Below are positions 1 to 5,482 of a DNA stretch of 8,727 bases, in pieces. Every line of letters begins with the position of its first letter. Position 1 is the first letter of the stretch. Below the pieces are notes generated by a model that worked only from the letters and a program-made list of their open reading frames with translations, ran no database searches and was not told where the DNA came from. The stretch is from an uncultured bacterium (GTDB taxonomy: Bacteria; Planctomycetota; UBA1135; GCA-002686595), in contig CADEGS010000187.1 in the NCBI GenBank assembly GCA_902826945.1, forward strand, positions 1 through 8,727, written 5' to 3'. A program made the translations under genes and the position numbers.

Positions 1-146
1 AGATCGCCTACGTGATCGAGAAGAACTGCGTCTCCTGCAAGCTGTGCGAGCAGGTCTGCATCAAGGACGCCGTCGAGGTCCCGCGCCAGCACCAGTTCGA
101 GGACATCGGCATGTCGTTCATGAGCTACGTGACCGACGGACACTGA
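1..146 (+). CDS. C-terminal end of a [4Fe-4S] ferredoxin-type protein (5' end outside window)
   Basis: The reading frame that starts at base 3 runs 47 codons to a TGA at 144-146. The fragment contains CVSCKLCEQVC, a CX2CX2CX3C pattern that binds a [4Fe-4S] cluster. It is followed by a short tail ending in SYVTDGH. The residue after the fourth cysteine is Ile, not the Pro usual in bacterial ferredoxins. Such a cluster near the C-terminus is found in ferredoxins and in iron-sulfur subunits of many oxidoreductases, so the role is electron transfer but the partner enzyme cannot be named. Upstream domains, including any second cluster, lie outside the window. The gene converges with the pol IV gene and is separated from it by a 42-bp gap holding a hairpin. 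The ferredoxin-type call is firm; the specific identity is unknown. Confidence 0.8.
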   Translation, partial: IAYVIEKNCVSCKLCEQVCIKDAVEVPRQHQFEDIGMSFMSYVTDGH

Positions 147-153
147 CCGGCGG

Positions 154-182
154 GGCCACCGGAGCCGAGGGCTCCGCTGGCC
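154..182. terminator. Hairpin in the convergent gap, candidate bidirectional terminator
   Basis: GGCCA (154-158) pairs with TGGCC (178-182), and CGGAGCC (160-166) pairs with GGCTCCG (170-176). This makes a 12-bp stem with one C/C mismatch and a GAG loop. It fills most of the space between the convergent stops of the ferredoxin-type gene (TGA 144-146) and the pol IV gene (stop 189-191). No T-tract follows on either strand, so it is not a classic intrinsic terminator. The placement still argues for transcription end or mRNA 3'-end protection on both sides. Confidence 0.5.
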
Positions 183-188
183 TGTGGG

Positions 189-1409
189 TCAGGGCCGCTC
201 GGGCGCGCGCCGCGCCTGCGGGCGGCCGAGCAGGCTGGCGGGCACGACCGTGCCCTGGCCGAAGCGGCGGCGCAGGCGGTCGAGCGCGTCGGTGGCGCGC
301 GTCTGGCGCGCCAGGTCGGCGTCGGGGCCGGCGGCCGGCGCCTCGCCGAAGAGCTCCGCCTGGCGCGGCGCGCGCACGTCCTCGAGCTGCGAGAGCTGCA
401 CGCCGAGCAGGCGCAGCGGGCCCGGCGGCACGCGCTCGAGCAGGGCGCGGCACACGGCATAGATGCGCCGGCCGAGGTTCACCGGGTGGTCGAGCGTGTG
501 CGAGCGCGTGATCGTCTTGAAGTCGGCGAAGCGCGCCTTGAGCGTGATCGTGCGCCCGCGCAGGCCGCGGTGGCGCAGCTCGAAGGCGACCTCCTCGCAG
601 AACTCGTAGAGCACCAGGCGCAGCTCGTCGCGGTCGGCGACGTCGCGCGCGAAGGTGCGCTCCATGCCGTGCGACTTCTCGACGCGCGCGGGGTTCACGC
701 GGCGCGGGTCGATGCCGTGCGCCAGGTCGTGGATCCAGGCGCCGCTGGCGCCGAAGGTGCGCATCACCTCCGCGCGCTCGCGCGAGGCGAGGTCCCCCAC
801 CGTGCGCACGCCGAGCGCCTCGAGCCGCTTCGCCGTGCGCGGGCCGACGCCGAAGATCCTCGACACCGGCAGCGGGTCGAGCACCGCGCGCACCTCGTCG
901 GGCAGGATCACGCGGAAGCCGTCGGGCTTGTCGAGGTCGGAGGCGAGCTTGGCCAGGAACTTCGAGGGCGCGACGCCGATCGAGGCCACCAGCCCGGTCT
1001 CGCGCAGGATGTCGTTCTTGATCGCGCGGCCGATCGCGACCGCGTCGCCGAGCAGCCGCTCGCAGCCCGCCACGTCGAGGAAGGCCTCGTCGAGCGAGAG
1101 CGGCTCGACCAGCGGCGTGGTGCGCCGGAAGATCTCCATGATCTGCCGGCTGACGCTCGTGTAGCGGTCGAAGTCGGGCGGCACGAGCACGAGCTCGGGG
1201 CACAGCTCGAGCGCGCGCGCCGTCGGCATCGCCGAGCGCACGCCGTAGGCGCGCGCGGCGTAGCTCGCGGCCGCGATCACGCCGCGGCCCTCGGCCGAGC
1301 CGCCCACGCACACGGGCAGGCCGGCGAGCGAGGGGTCGTCGCGGATCTCGACCGACGCGTAGAACGCGTCCATGTCGACGTGCAGGATCGTCGGCGGCGC
1401 GGCGGCCAT
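189..1409 (-). CDS. dinB: DNA polymerase IV, Y-family translesion polymerase
   Basis: The gene encodes 406 residues. Y-family polymerases copy past damaged template bases with low fidelity. The N-terminus carries ILHVDMDAFYASVE, with catalytic Asp12 and a probable steric-gate Tyr17. The second catalytic motif SLDEAFLDV supplies Asp107 and Glu108. Helix-hairpin-helix-type sequence (VSRIFGVGPRTAKRLEALG) and a little-finger domain follow. QAELF at about 350-354 fits the QxxLF beta-clamp-binding motif. A tail of about 50 residues, including DALDRLRRRFG, follows it; such tails are common in high-G+C bacterial homologues. I chose the ATG at 1407-1409 because the catalytic motif begins a few residues later. 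An in-frame GTG three codons upstream, with a G-run ahead of it, is an alternative, and the frame stays open to 1550. No LexA/SOS box was recognised upstream. All key residues are present, so the enzyme should be functional. Confidence 0.95.
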   Translation of the reverse strand: MAAAPPTILHVDMDAFYASVEIRDDPSLAGLPVCVGGSAEGRGVIAAASYAARAYGVRSAMPTARALELCPELVLVPPDFDRYTSVSRQIMEIFRRTTPLVEPLSLDEAFLDVAGCERLLGDAVAIGRAIKNDILRETGLVASIGVAPSKFLAKLASDLDKPDGFRVILPDEVRAVLDPLPVSRIFGVGPRTAKRLEALGVRTVGDLASRERAEVMRTFGASGAWIHDLAHGIDPRRVNPARVEKSHGMERTFARDVADRDELRLVLYEFCEEVAFELRHRGLRGRTITLKARFADFKTITRSHTLDHPVNLGRRIYAVCRALLERVPPGPLRLLGVQLSQLEDVRAPRQAELFGEAPAAGPDADLARQTRATDALDRLRRRFGQGTVVPASLLGRPQARRAPERP

Positions 1410-1548
1410 GAACCACACAGAGTGCCCCCGCCGCGCCGATCCCGTCAACGGGCCCCGCGCCGGGCTCGCGCGGCGGGCCCGCGGGTGGCCTCCGGAGCCG
1501 CGCCGGCGCCTCGCGTCGCGCGCGCGGTCCGCTATCCTCCGCCCCCCC
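1410..1548. promoter_or_regulatory. Divergent intergenic region between pol IV and OleA-like genes
   Basis: This 139-bp region should hold the promoters of both divergent genes. On the minus strand TTGACG (1443-1448) resembles a -35 box and lies inside the imperfect palindrome CCCGTCAACGGG (1441-1452, 5-bp arms), but no good -10 follows at normal spacing. On the plus strand TATCCT (1533-1538) resembles a -10 box ten bases before the ATG at 1549. The bases between it and the start are almost all C, with no Shine-Dalgarno sequence. The rest is G+C-rich with short complementary runs that are not convincing. I see no small gene and no SOS operator. Confidence 0.3.
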
Positions 1549-2577
1549 ATGCGCTTCGAGCACGTCCGGATCGCCGCCGTGGCGCACCTCCTGCCCGAGG
1601 AGCGCGTGCCCTCGTCCGCGCTCGAGGAGCGCCTGGCGCCGCTCTACGAGCGCCTGCGCCTGCGCCAGGGCCGCCTGGAGCTGATGAGCGGCATCGCCGA
1701 GCGGCGCTTCTGGCCGCGCGGCACGCGCCCGAGCGCCGTCGCCGCGCGCGCGGGCGCGCTGGCGCTCGAGCGGTGCGGCCTGGCGCGCGAGCGCGTCGGC
1801 TGCCTCGTGCACGCGTCGGTCTCGCGCGACTTCCTCGAGCCCGCGACCGCGAGCGTCGTGCACGAGCGCCTGGGCCTCGCGCCCGAGTGCCAGGTGTTCG
1901 ACCTGTCGAACGCCTGCCTGGGCGTCGCGAACGGCGTCGTGCTCGTCGCGAGCCTGATCGAGCAGGGCGCGATCGAGGCGGGGCTGGTCGTCGCGGGCGA
2001 GGACGGGCGCCCGCTGGTCGAGCGCACGCTGGCGGCGCTCGTCGAGGGCCCGGGCGCGACGAAGGACGAGCTCAAGCGCGCCTTCGCCTCGCTGACGATC
2101 GGCTCGGGCGCGGCGGCGGTCGCGCTCGAGCGCGCGCGCGCGGGGGACGCCGGCCGCCTGCTCGGCGCGACGGCGCTGGCGGCGAGCGAGCACGCCGCGC
2201 TCTGCACCGGCGACGCGGACGGCGGCGGGCTCCTGATGGCGACCGAGGCGGAGGCGCTGCTCGCGGCGGGCAACGCGCTCGCCGCGCGCACGTTCGAGCG
2301 CTTCCTCGCCGAGCTCGGCTGGACGCGCGCCTCGATCGACCGCGTCGTGACGCACCAGGTCGGCGCGGCGCACCGGCGCGCGCTCTTCGCCGCGCTCGCG
2401 CTCGACCCCGCGCGCGACTTCCCCGTCTTCGCCACGCTCGGCAACACGGGCTCGGCCTCCTGGCCCACCGCGCTCTCGCTGGCGCTCGAGCAGGGCTTCG
2501 TGCGCCCGGGCGAGCGCGTCGCGGCGCTCGGGATCGGCAGCGGTCTGAACTGCCTCATGCTGGGGCTCGCCTGGTGA
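1549..2577 (+). CDS. OleA/FabH-like thiolase-fold 3-oxoacyl synthase III
   Basis: The gene encodes 342 residues, a normal length for FabH/OleA enzymes. These condense an acyl thioester with malonyl-ACP (FabH) or join two acyl-CoAs head to head into a beta-keto acid (OleA). The thiolase-fold triad is visible: Cys123 in SNACLGVANG, His269 in THQVG and Asn299 in GNTGSAS. GIAERRFW near residue 50, the DLSNACLG context and the GE(D)GRPLVERT region look more like OleA than housekeeping FabH. The ATG at 1549 begins MRFEHVRIAAVAHLLPEE, a typical family start; the longer open frame upstream runs into the pol IV gene. There is no Shine-Dalgarno before it. No oleB, oleC or oleD homologue follows in this window; the next gene overlaps the stop codon (GTGA) and is a metallopeptidase. 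Substrate and product are unknown. Fold and chemistry are confident; the OleA-type assignment is moderate. Confidence 0.85.
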   Translation: MRFEHVRIAAVAHLLPEERVPSSALEERLAPLYERLRLRQGRLELMSGIAERRFWPRGTRPSAVAARAGALALERCGLARERVGCLVHASVSRDFLEPATASVVHERLGLAPECQVFDLSNACLGVANGVVLVASLIEQGAIEAGLVVAGEDGRPLVERTLAALVEGPGATKDELKRAFASLTIGSGAAAVALERARAGDAGRLLGATALAASEHAALCTGDADGGGLLMATEAEALLAAGNALAARTFERFLAELGWTRASIDRVVTHQVGAAHRRALFAALALDPARDFPVFATLGNTGSASWPTALSLALEQGFVRPGERVAALGIGSGLNCLMLGLAW

Positions 2578-3596
2578 GCGCGCGCCCGCGCTGGGCGCGC
2601 GCCCCCGACGAGGAGCTCCTGGCGCTGCGTCTGCGCGACCTCGACCTGCGCCTGGAGGACACGCCGCTGCGCTCGCGCCTGGCGCAGCTGCACGCCGAGC
2701 TGCGCCTGCGCGGGCTCCCGCTCGCGCCGCGCGCCTGGCTCTCGACCGCCTGGTTCACCCCGCAGGGCGTGGACGGCTTCGCGGTCCCGTTCTGGCTGGC
2801 GCACCCGCGGCTGGTCGCGCTCGAGCGCGCGCAGATGGGCCACGTCGAGGGCGAGAGCGACGCCGACTGCCTGGCGCTCATGCGCCACGAGACCGGCCAC
2901 GTGCTCTTGAACGCCTACGGCCTGCAGCGCCGCAAGGCCTGGCGCGAGACCTTCGGCCCGGCCTCGGCCCCCTACCGCTCGGTCTACCGGCCCGACCCGC
3001 GCAGCCGCGCCTGCGTGCAGCACCTGCCCGCCTGGTACGCGCAGAGCCATCCGGTCGAGGACTTCTGCGAGACCTTCGCCGAGTGGCTGCGGCTCGGACG
3101 CGCCTGGCGCGCGCGCTATGCTCGCTGGCCCGCGGCGCGCAAGCTGGCGTACGTGGAGGAGGAGATGGAGCGCATCGCCGGGAACGAGCGCGCGCGCGAG
3201 CGCCTGGCGCGCGAGCGCACCGAGGTGCTGGGCACGCTGCGCACGACGCTGGGCGCGCACTACGAGCAGCGCCGGCGGCGCTACGGCAGCGCGGCGCGCC
3301 GGCCGGAGGACGCGCTCCTGCGCGCGCTCTTTGCGCGGGGCGCGCGGGGCGAGCGGGGCAGCGTGACCGGGCGCGACTGGCTGGCCGCGCGCCGGCCGTG
3401 GCTCGTGCGAGAGGTGCGGCGCTCGCGCGGGCGGCCGGCCTACGCGGTCGAGCAGGTGCTGCGCGAGTGGGTCGAGCGCGCGCACGAGCTCTCGCTCGGG
3501 CGCCCCGTGGCGCGCTCCACCGAGGTGGCGCGGGCGCTGGGGCGCGCCACGGACGCGCTGCTCGCCGGGGAGCGGCGGCCCGAGTTCGCGCGATGA
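2574..3596 (+). CDS. Putative zinc-binding metallopeptidase (HExxH)
   Basis: The gene encodes 340 residues from a GTG that overlaps the previous stop as GTGA; GGGG lies 8 bases upstream. HETGH at 105-109 is a gluzincin-type HExxH motif: two His ligands plus catalytic Glu106. A second conserved block, HPVEDFCETFAEW (159-171), should supply the third metal ligand (Glu162, Asp163 or Glu166). Between them lies YRPDPRSRACVQHLPAWYAQ. This arrangement matches proteins usually annotated as putative zinc-binding metallopeptidases (PF15887-like, from memory). Substrates are unknown. No signal peptide or membrane segment is visible, so the protein is probably cytoplasmic. After about residue 190 it becomes an Arg/Glu-rich, probably helical region of about 150 residues. 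The next gene overlaps by an ATGA and is a D-Ala-D-Ala-ligase-like ATP-grasp. I recall this pair as recurrent, which suggests joint processing and ligation of a peptide-like molecule. That function is inference. Confidence 0.8.
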   Translation: MSARPRWARAPDEELLALRLRDLDLRLEDTPLRSRLAQLHAELRLRGLPLAPRAWLSTAWFTPQGVDGFAVPFWLAHPRLVALERAQMGHVEGESDADCLALMRHETGHVLLNAYGLQRRKAWRETFGPASAPYRSVYRPDPRSRACVQHLPAWYAQSHPVEDFCETFAEWLRLGRAWRARYARWPAARKLAYVEEEMERIAGNERARERLARERTEVLGTLRTTLGAHYEQRRRRYGSAARRPEDALLRALFARGARGERGSVTGRDWLAARRPWLVREVRRSRGRPAYAVEQVLREWVERAHELSLGRPVARSTEVARALGRATDALLAGERRPEFAR

Positions 3597-4639
3597 GGCG
3601 CCGGCGCATCCTGGTCGCGGTCCACGAGGAGCTCGTCCCGCCGAGCACGATCGAGGGCCTGAGCGACCACGAGATCGCCGAGTACCGCACCGAGTACGAC
3701 GTCGTGACCGGGCTGCAGGACCTCGGCCACGAGGTGCACCCCGTCGGCATCGGCGACGACGTCGAGGCGCTGCGCGCGGCGCTGGCGGAGCTGCGCCCGC
3801 ACGTGGTCTTCAACCTCCTGGTCGAGTTCCACGGCGCGGCCACCTACGACCAGCACGTGGCGAGCTACCTCGAGCTCGAGCGCGTGCCCTACACCGGCTG
3901 CAACCCGCGCGGGCTGACGCTCGCGCGCGACAAGGCCGTGTCGAAGACGATCCTGCGCGCCGCCGGCGTGCCGGTGCCCGAGCACCGCGTGTTCGAGCTC
4001 GGACGCCGCTTCGCGCCGCCCGAGGACCTGGCCTACCCGCTGTTCGTGAAGTCGCTGACCGAGGAGGCCTCGCTCGGCATCTCCCAGGCCTCGATCGTGC
4101 GCGGGGTCGAGGCGCTGGAGAAGCGCGTGGCCTTCGTGCACGAGTCGGTCGGCACCGACGCGATCGTCGAGAGCTACGTCGACGGGCGCGAGCTCTACGT
4201 CGGCGTGCTCGGCAACGCGCGCCTCAAGACGCTCCCGCCCTGGGAGCTCCTGATGGAGAACCTGCCCGCGGGCGCGCCGCGCATCGCCACGCGGCGCGTG
4301 AAGTGGGACCTCGACTACCAGCGCGAGGTGGGCGTGGCGAATCGCCGCGCGGAGGGGCTGACGCGCGCGCAGGAGCGCGAGCTGGCGCGCATCGCGCGCG
4401 CCTCGTACGCGGCGCTCGGGCTGTCGGGCTACGCGCGGCTCGACCTGCGCATGAGCGCGGAGGGGCGCTTCTACGTGCTCGAGGCGAACCCGAACCCCGA
4501 CCTCGCCTACGGCGAGGACCTGGCCGACGCGGCCGAGGCGGCGGGCATCGGCTACGAGGAGCTGCTCGAGCGCATCGTGCGCCTGGGGATGGCCTACCCG
4601 GCGGCCTGGAAGAGCCTGCCCGGACCCGCGCCGGGGTAG
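3593..4639 (+). CDS. D-Ala-D-Ala-ligase-like ATP-grasp ligase
   Basis: The gene encodes 348 residues. ATP-grasp ligases activate a carboxylate as an acyl phosphate and join it to an amine or other nucleophile. Ddl landmarks are present: VVFNLLVEFHG (about 71-81), YTGCNPRGLTLARDK, nucleotide-binding VKS (Lys153) with SLGIS, and VESYVDGRELYVGVLGN (192-208). Metal ligands Asp284, Glu297 and Asn299 have the same 13- and 2-residue spacing as in E. coli DdlB (numbering from memory), and Arg282 corresponds to DdlB Arg255. Two features differ from true Ddl: the N-terminal substrate loop is EFHGAATYDQH, and the NTxPG motif is NPNPD, replacing the oxyanion-hole Gly with Asp303. It is therefore unlikely to be the housekeeping D-Ala-D-Ala ligase. 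The ATG overlaps the metallopeptidase stop (ATGA), implying translational coupling. Substrates are unknown. Confidence 0.87.
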   Translation: MRRRRILVAVHEELVPPSTIEGLSDHEIAEYRTEYDVVTGLQDLGHEVHPVGIGDDVEALRAALAELRPHVVFNLLVEFHGAATYDQHVASYLELERVPYTGCNPRGLTLARDKAVSKTILRAAGVPVPEHRVFELGRRFAPPEDLAYPLFVKSLTEEASLGISQASIVRGVEALEKRVAFVHESVGTDAIVESYVDGRELYVGVLGNARLKTLPPWELLMENLPAGAPRIATRRVKWDLDYQREVGVANRRAEGLTRAQERELARIARASYAALGLSGYARLDLRMSAEGRFYVLEANPNPDLAYGEDLADAAEAAGIGYEELLERIVRLGMAYPAAWKSLPGPAPG

Positions 4640-4654
4640 GACGCTCCCCCGCGT

Positions 4655-4700
4655 CTCCGGGGACCCGGCCAGGCCCCTCCCCCTCCCCTGGACCCCGGAG
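4655..4700 (+). terminator. Long G+C stem-loop after the ATP-grasp gene, possible terminator or leader structure
   Basis: CTCCGGGG (4655-4662) pairs perfectly with CCCCGGAG (4693-4700). Inside, CCAGG (4669-4673) pairs with CCTGG (4687-4691) around a pyrimidine-rich 13-nt loop. A smaller stem, GACGC/GCGTC (4640-4644 with 4651-4655), lies just before it and shares base 4655. There is no T-tract afterwards. It could end transcription of the thiolase-peptidase-ligase operon. Because G+C-rich DNA forms such stems easily, confidence is modest. Confidence 0.35.
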
Positions 4701-4708
4701 GGCCGTTG

Positions 4709-4723
4709 TGGCACCCTTGGCGC
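4709..4723 (+). promoter_or_regulatory. Sigma-54-like promoter element (speculative)
   Basis: TGGCAC at 4709-4714 matches the -24 consensus exactly. The GC at 4722-4723 stands at the required GG-N10-GC distance, though the TT normally before it is missing (GCGC here). Transcription would start near 4735, inside the palindrome at 4727-4750. No convincing sigma-70 pair is visible in this gap. GG-N10-GC occurs often by chance in such G+C-rich DNA, so only the exact TGGCAC and the position support it. Confidence 0.25.
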
Positions 4724-4726
4724 CCA

Positions 4727-4750
4727 GGATTTCAAGAATTCCTGAACTCC
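4727..4750. promoter_or_regulatory. 24-bp imperfect palindrome, candidate operator for the GbsR/MarR-like regulator
   Basis: The centre is GAATTC (4736-4741), inside TTCAAGAATTCCTGAA (4731-4746), with outer arms GGA (4727-4729) and TCC (4748-4750). Ten of twelve base pairs across the dyad are symmetric. The core is strikingly AT-rich for this DNA. It lies 24 bp upstream of the ATG of a GbsR/MarR-like regulator. MarR-type regulators bind palindromes of about this size, so autoregulation of the whole downstream operon is likely. Confidence 0.6.
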
Positions 4751-4774
4751 GCGGGGTCGCCCGCCGCCGCGCCC

Positions 4775-5482
4775 ATGGCACAAGCAGAGCAAGAGATCGC
4801 CCCGCACCCCGCGCCCGTCCCGGTCGAGCCCGTGCTCCTGGCCGAGCTCCCGAGCTTCGAGCTCTTCTTCAAGACCTTCGGCTTCAAGCGCGTGCACGGG
4901 CGCGTGTGGGGGCTGCTCGTGCTCTCGCGCGGGCCGCTGTCGAGCAAGGAGATCGCGAGCCAGCTCGAGCTCTCGCAGGGCACGACCAGCACGACCTTGA
5001 ACGAGCTGGCCGAGTGGGGCGCGATCGCCTCGCGCTTCGACAGCTCGCGCCGCAGCCACCTGCACAGCCCGGTCGGCAACGCGCTCTCGATCGTCGCCAC
5101 CGTGTTCCGCCGCCGCGAGCAGGTCGTCTTCCAGCAGTTCCGCCAGACGGCCGACCGCGCGCTCTCCTACGTCAAGGAGCGCCACGGCGAGCGCGATCCG
5201 CGCGTGCTCACGCTGCAGTCGATCCTGACCACGTGCCACATCGCGGAGGCGCTGATGCAGCTCGTGCTCTCGGCCGTGCAGAACGCGATGAGCGACTCCG
5301 AGAGCGTGCTCTCGCGCGCGATCAACGCCGCCTTCAAGGTCGGCGTGGGCGTGCCGGCGCGCTGGCTGTTCGGCGGCGCGGGCGCGCAGGCGGTGCGCGC
5401 CGCCACGGCGCTGGCGCAGGAGGAGCAGGCCGCCGGCCTCGCCGCGCGCGAGGCCTCCCGGGAGCCGGACGATGGCGGCTGA
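4775..5482 (+). CDS. GbsR/MarR-family winged-helix transcriptional regulator
   Basis: The gene encodes 235 residues. The DNA-binding domain is clear: VHGRVWGLLVLSRGPLSSKE (about 40-59), then a helix-turn-helix with recognition region LELSQGTTSTTLNELAEWGAI (64-84) and a basic wing. Length, the FG-x-x-R-x-x-G-R-x-W start and the E-W-G after the recognition helix fit GbsR/OpcR-type MarR relatives better than short classical MarR proteins. The C-terminal half, about 130 residues, is helical and probably dimerises or senses a ligand, perhaps a lipid intermediate (inference). I chose the ATG at 4775 because the domain starts soon after, although its Shine-Dalgarno is poor. A TTG at 4706 with GGAGGG just ahead could add 23 residues and would place the palindrome inside the gene. 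Its stop overlaps the ketosynthase start by 11 bases, so it is probably the first gene of that operon. Confidence 0.85.
   Translation: MAQAEQEIAPHPAPVPVEPVLLAELPSFELFFKTFGFKRVHGRVWGLLVLSRGPLSSKEIASQLELSQGTTSTTLNELAEWGAIASRFDSSRRSHLHSPVGNALSIVATVFRRREQVVFQQFRQTADRALSYVKERHGERDPRVLTLQSILTTCHIAEALMQLVLSAVQNAMSDSESVLSRAINAAFKVGVGVPARWLFGGAGAQAVRAATALAQEEQAAGLAAREASREPDDGG
5460..5464 (+). promoter_or_regulatory. Ribosome binding site of the ketosynthase
   Basis: GGGAG lies 7 bases before the ATG at 5472, inside the end of the regulator gene. It is one of the better Shine-Dalgarno matches in the window. It supports the overlapping start and independent loading of ribosomes on the ketosynthase. Confidence 0.55.

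Noticed and set aside
1441..1452. CCCGTCAACGGG as a LexA/SOS operator for pol IV
   Set aside because: It does not match the SOS boxes I know (CTGT-N8-ACAG or GAAC-type), and five-bp G+C arms are easily formed by chance here. It is noted only as part of the intergenic region.
2130..2142. Alternating GC run, a possible Z-DNA tract
   Set aside because: It encodes Arg/Ala codons within the thiolase, and similar short GC alternations occur throughout this DNA (for example near 7250-7262). It is explained by composition.
118..2373. Open frame of 751 codons on the minus strand spanning pol IV and the thiolase
   Set aside because: It is an Arg/Ala-rich shadow frame produced by the high G+C content. 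It covers two well-supported genes and shows no family motif of its own.
486..2573. Long + strand extension of the metallopeptidase frame (1036 codons in all)
   Set aside because: The part before 2574 is low-complexity Arg/Ala-rich shadow of pol IV and the thiolase. The conserved protein starts at the GTG that overlaps the thiolase stop.
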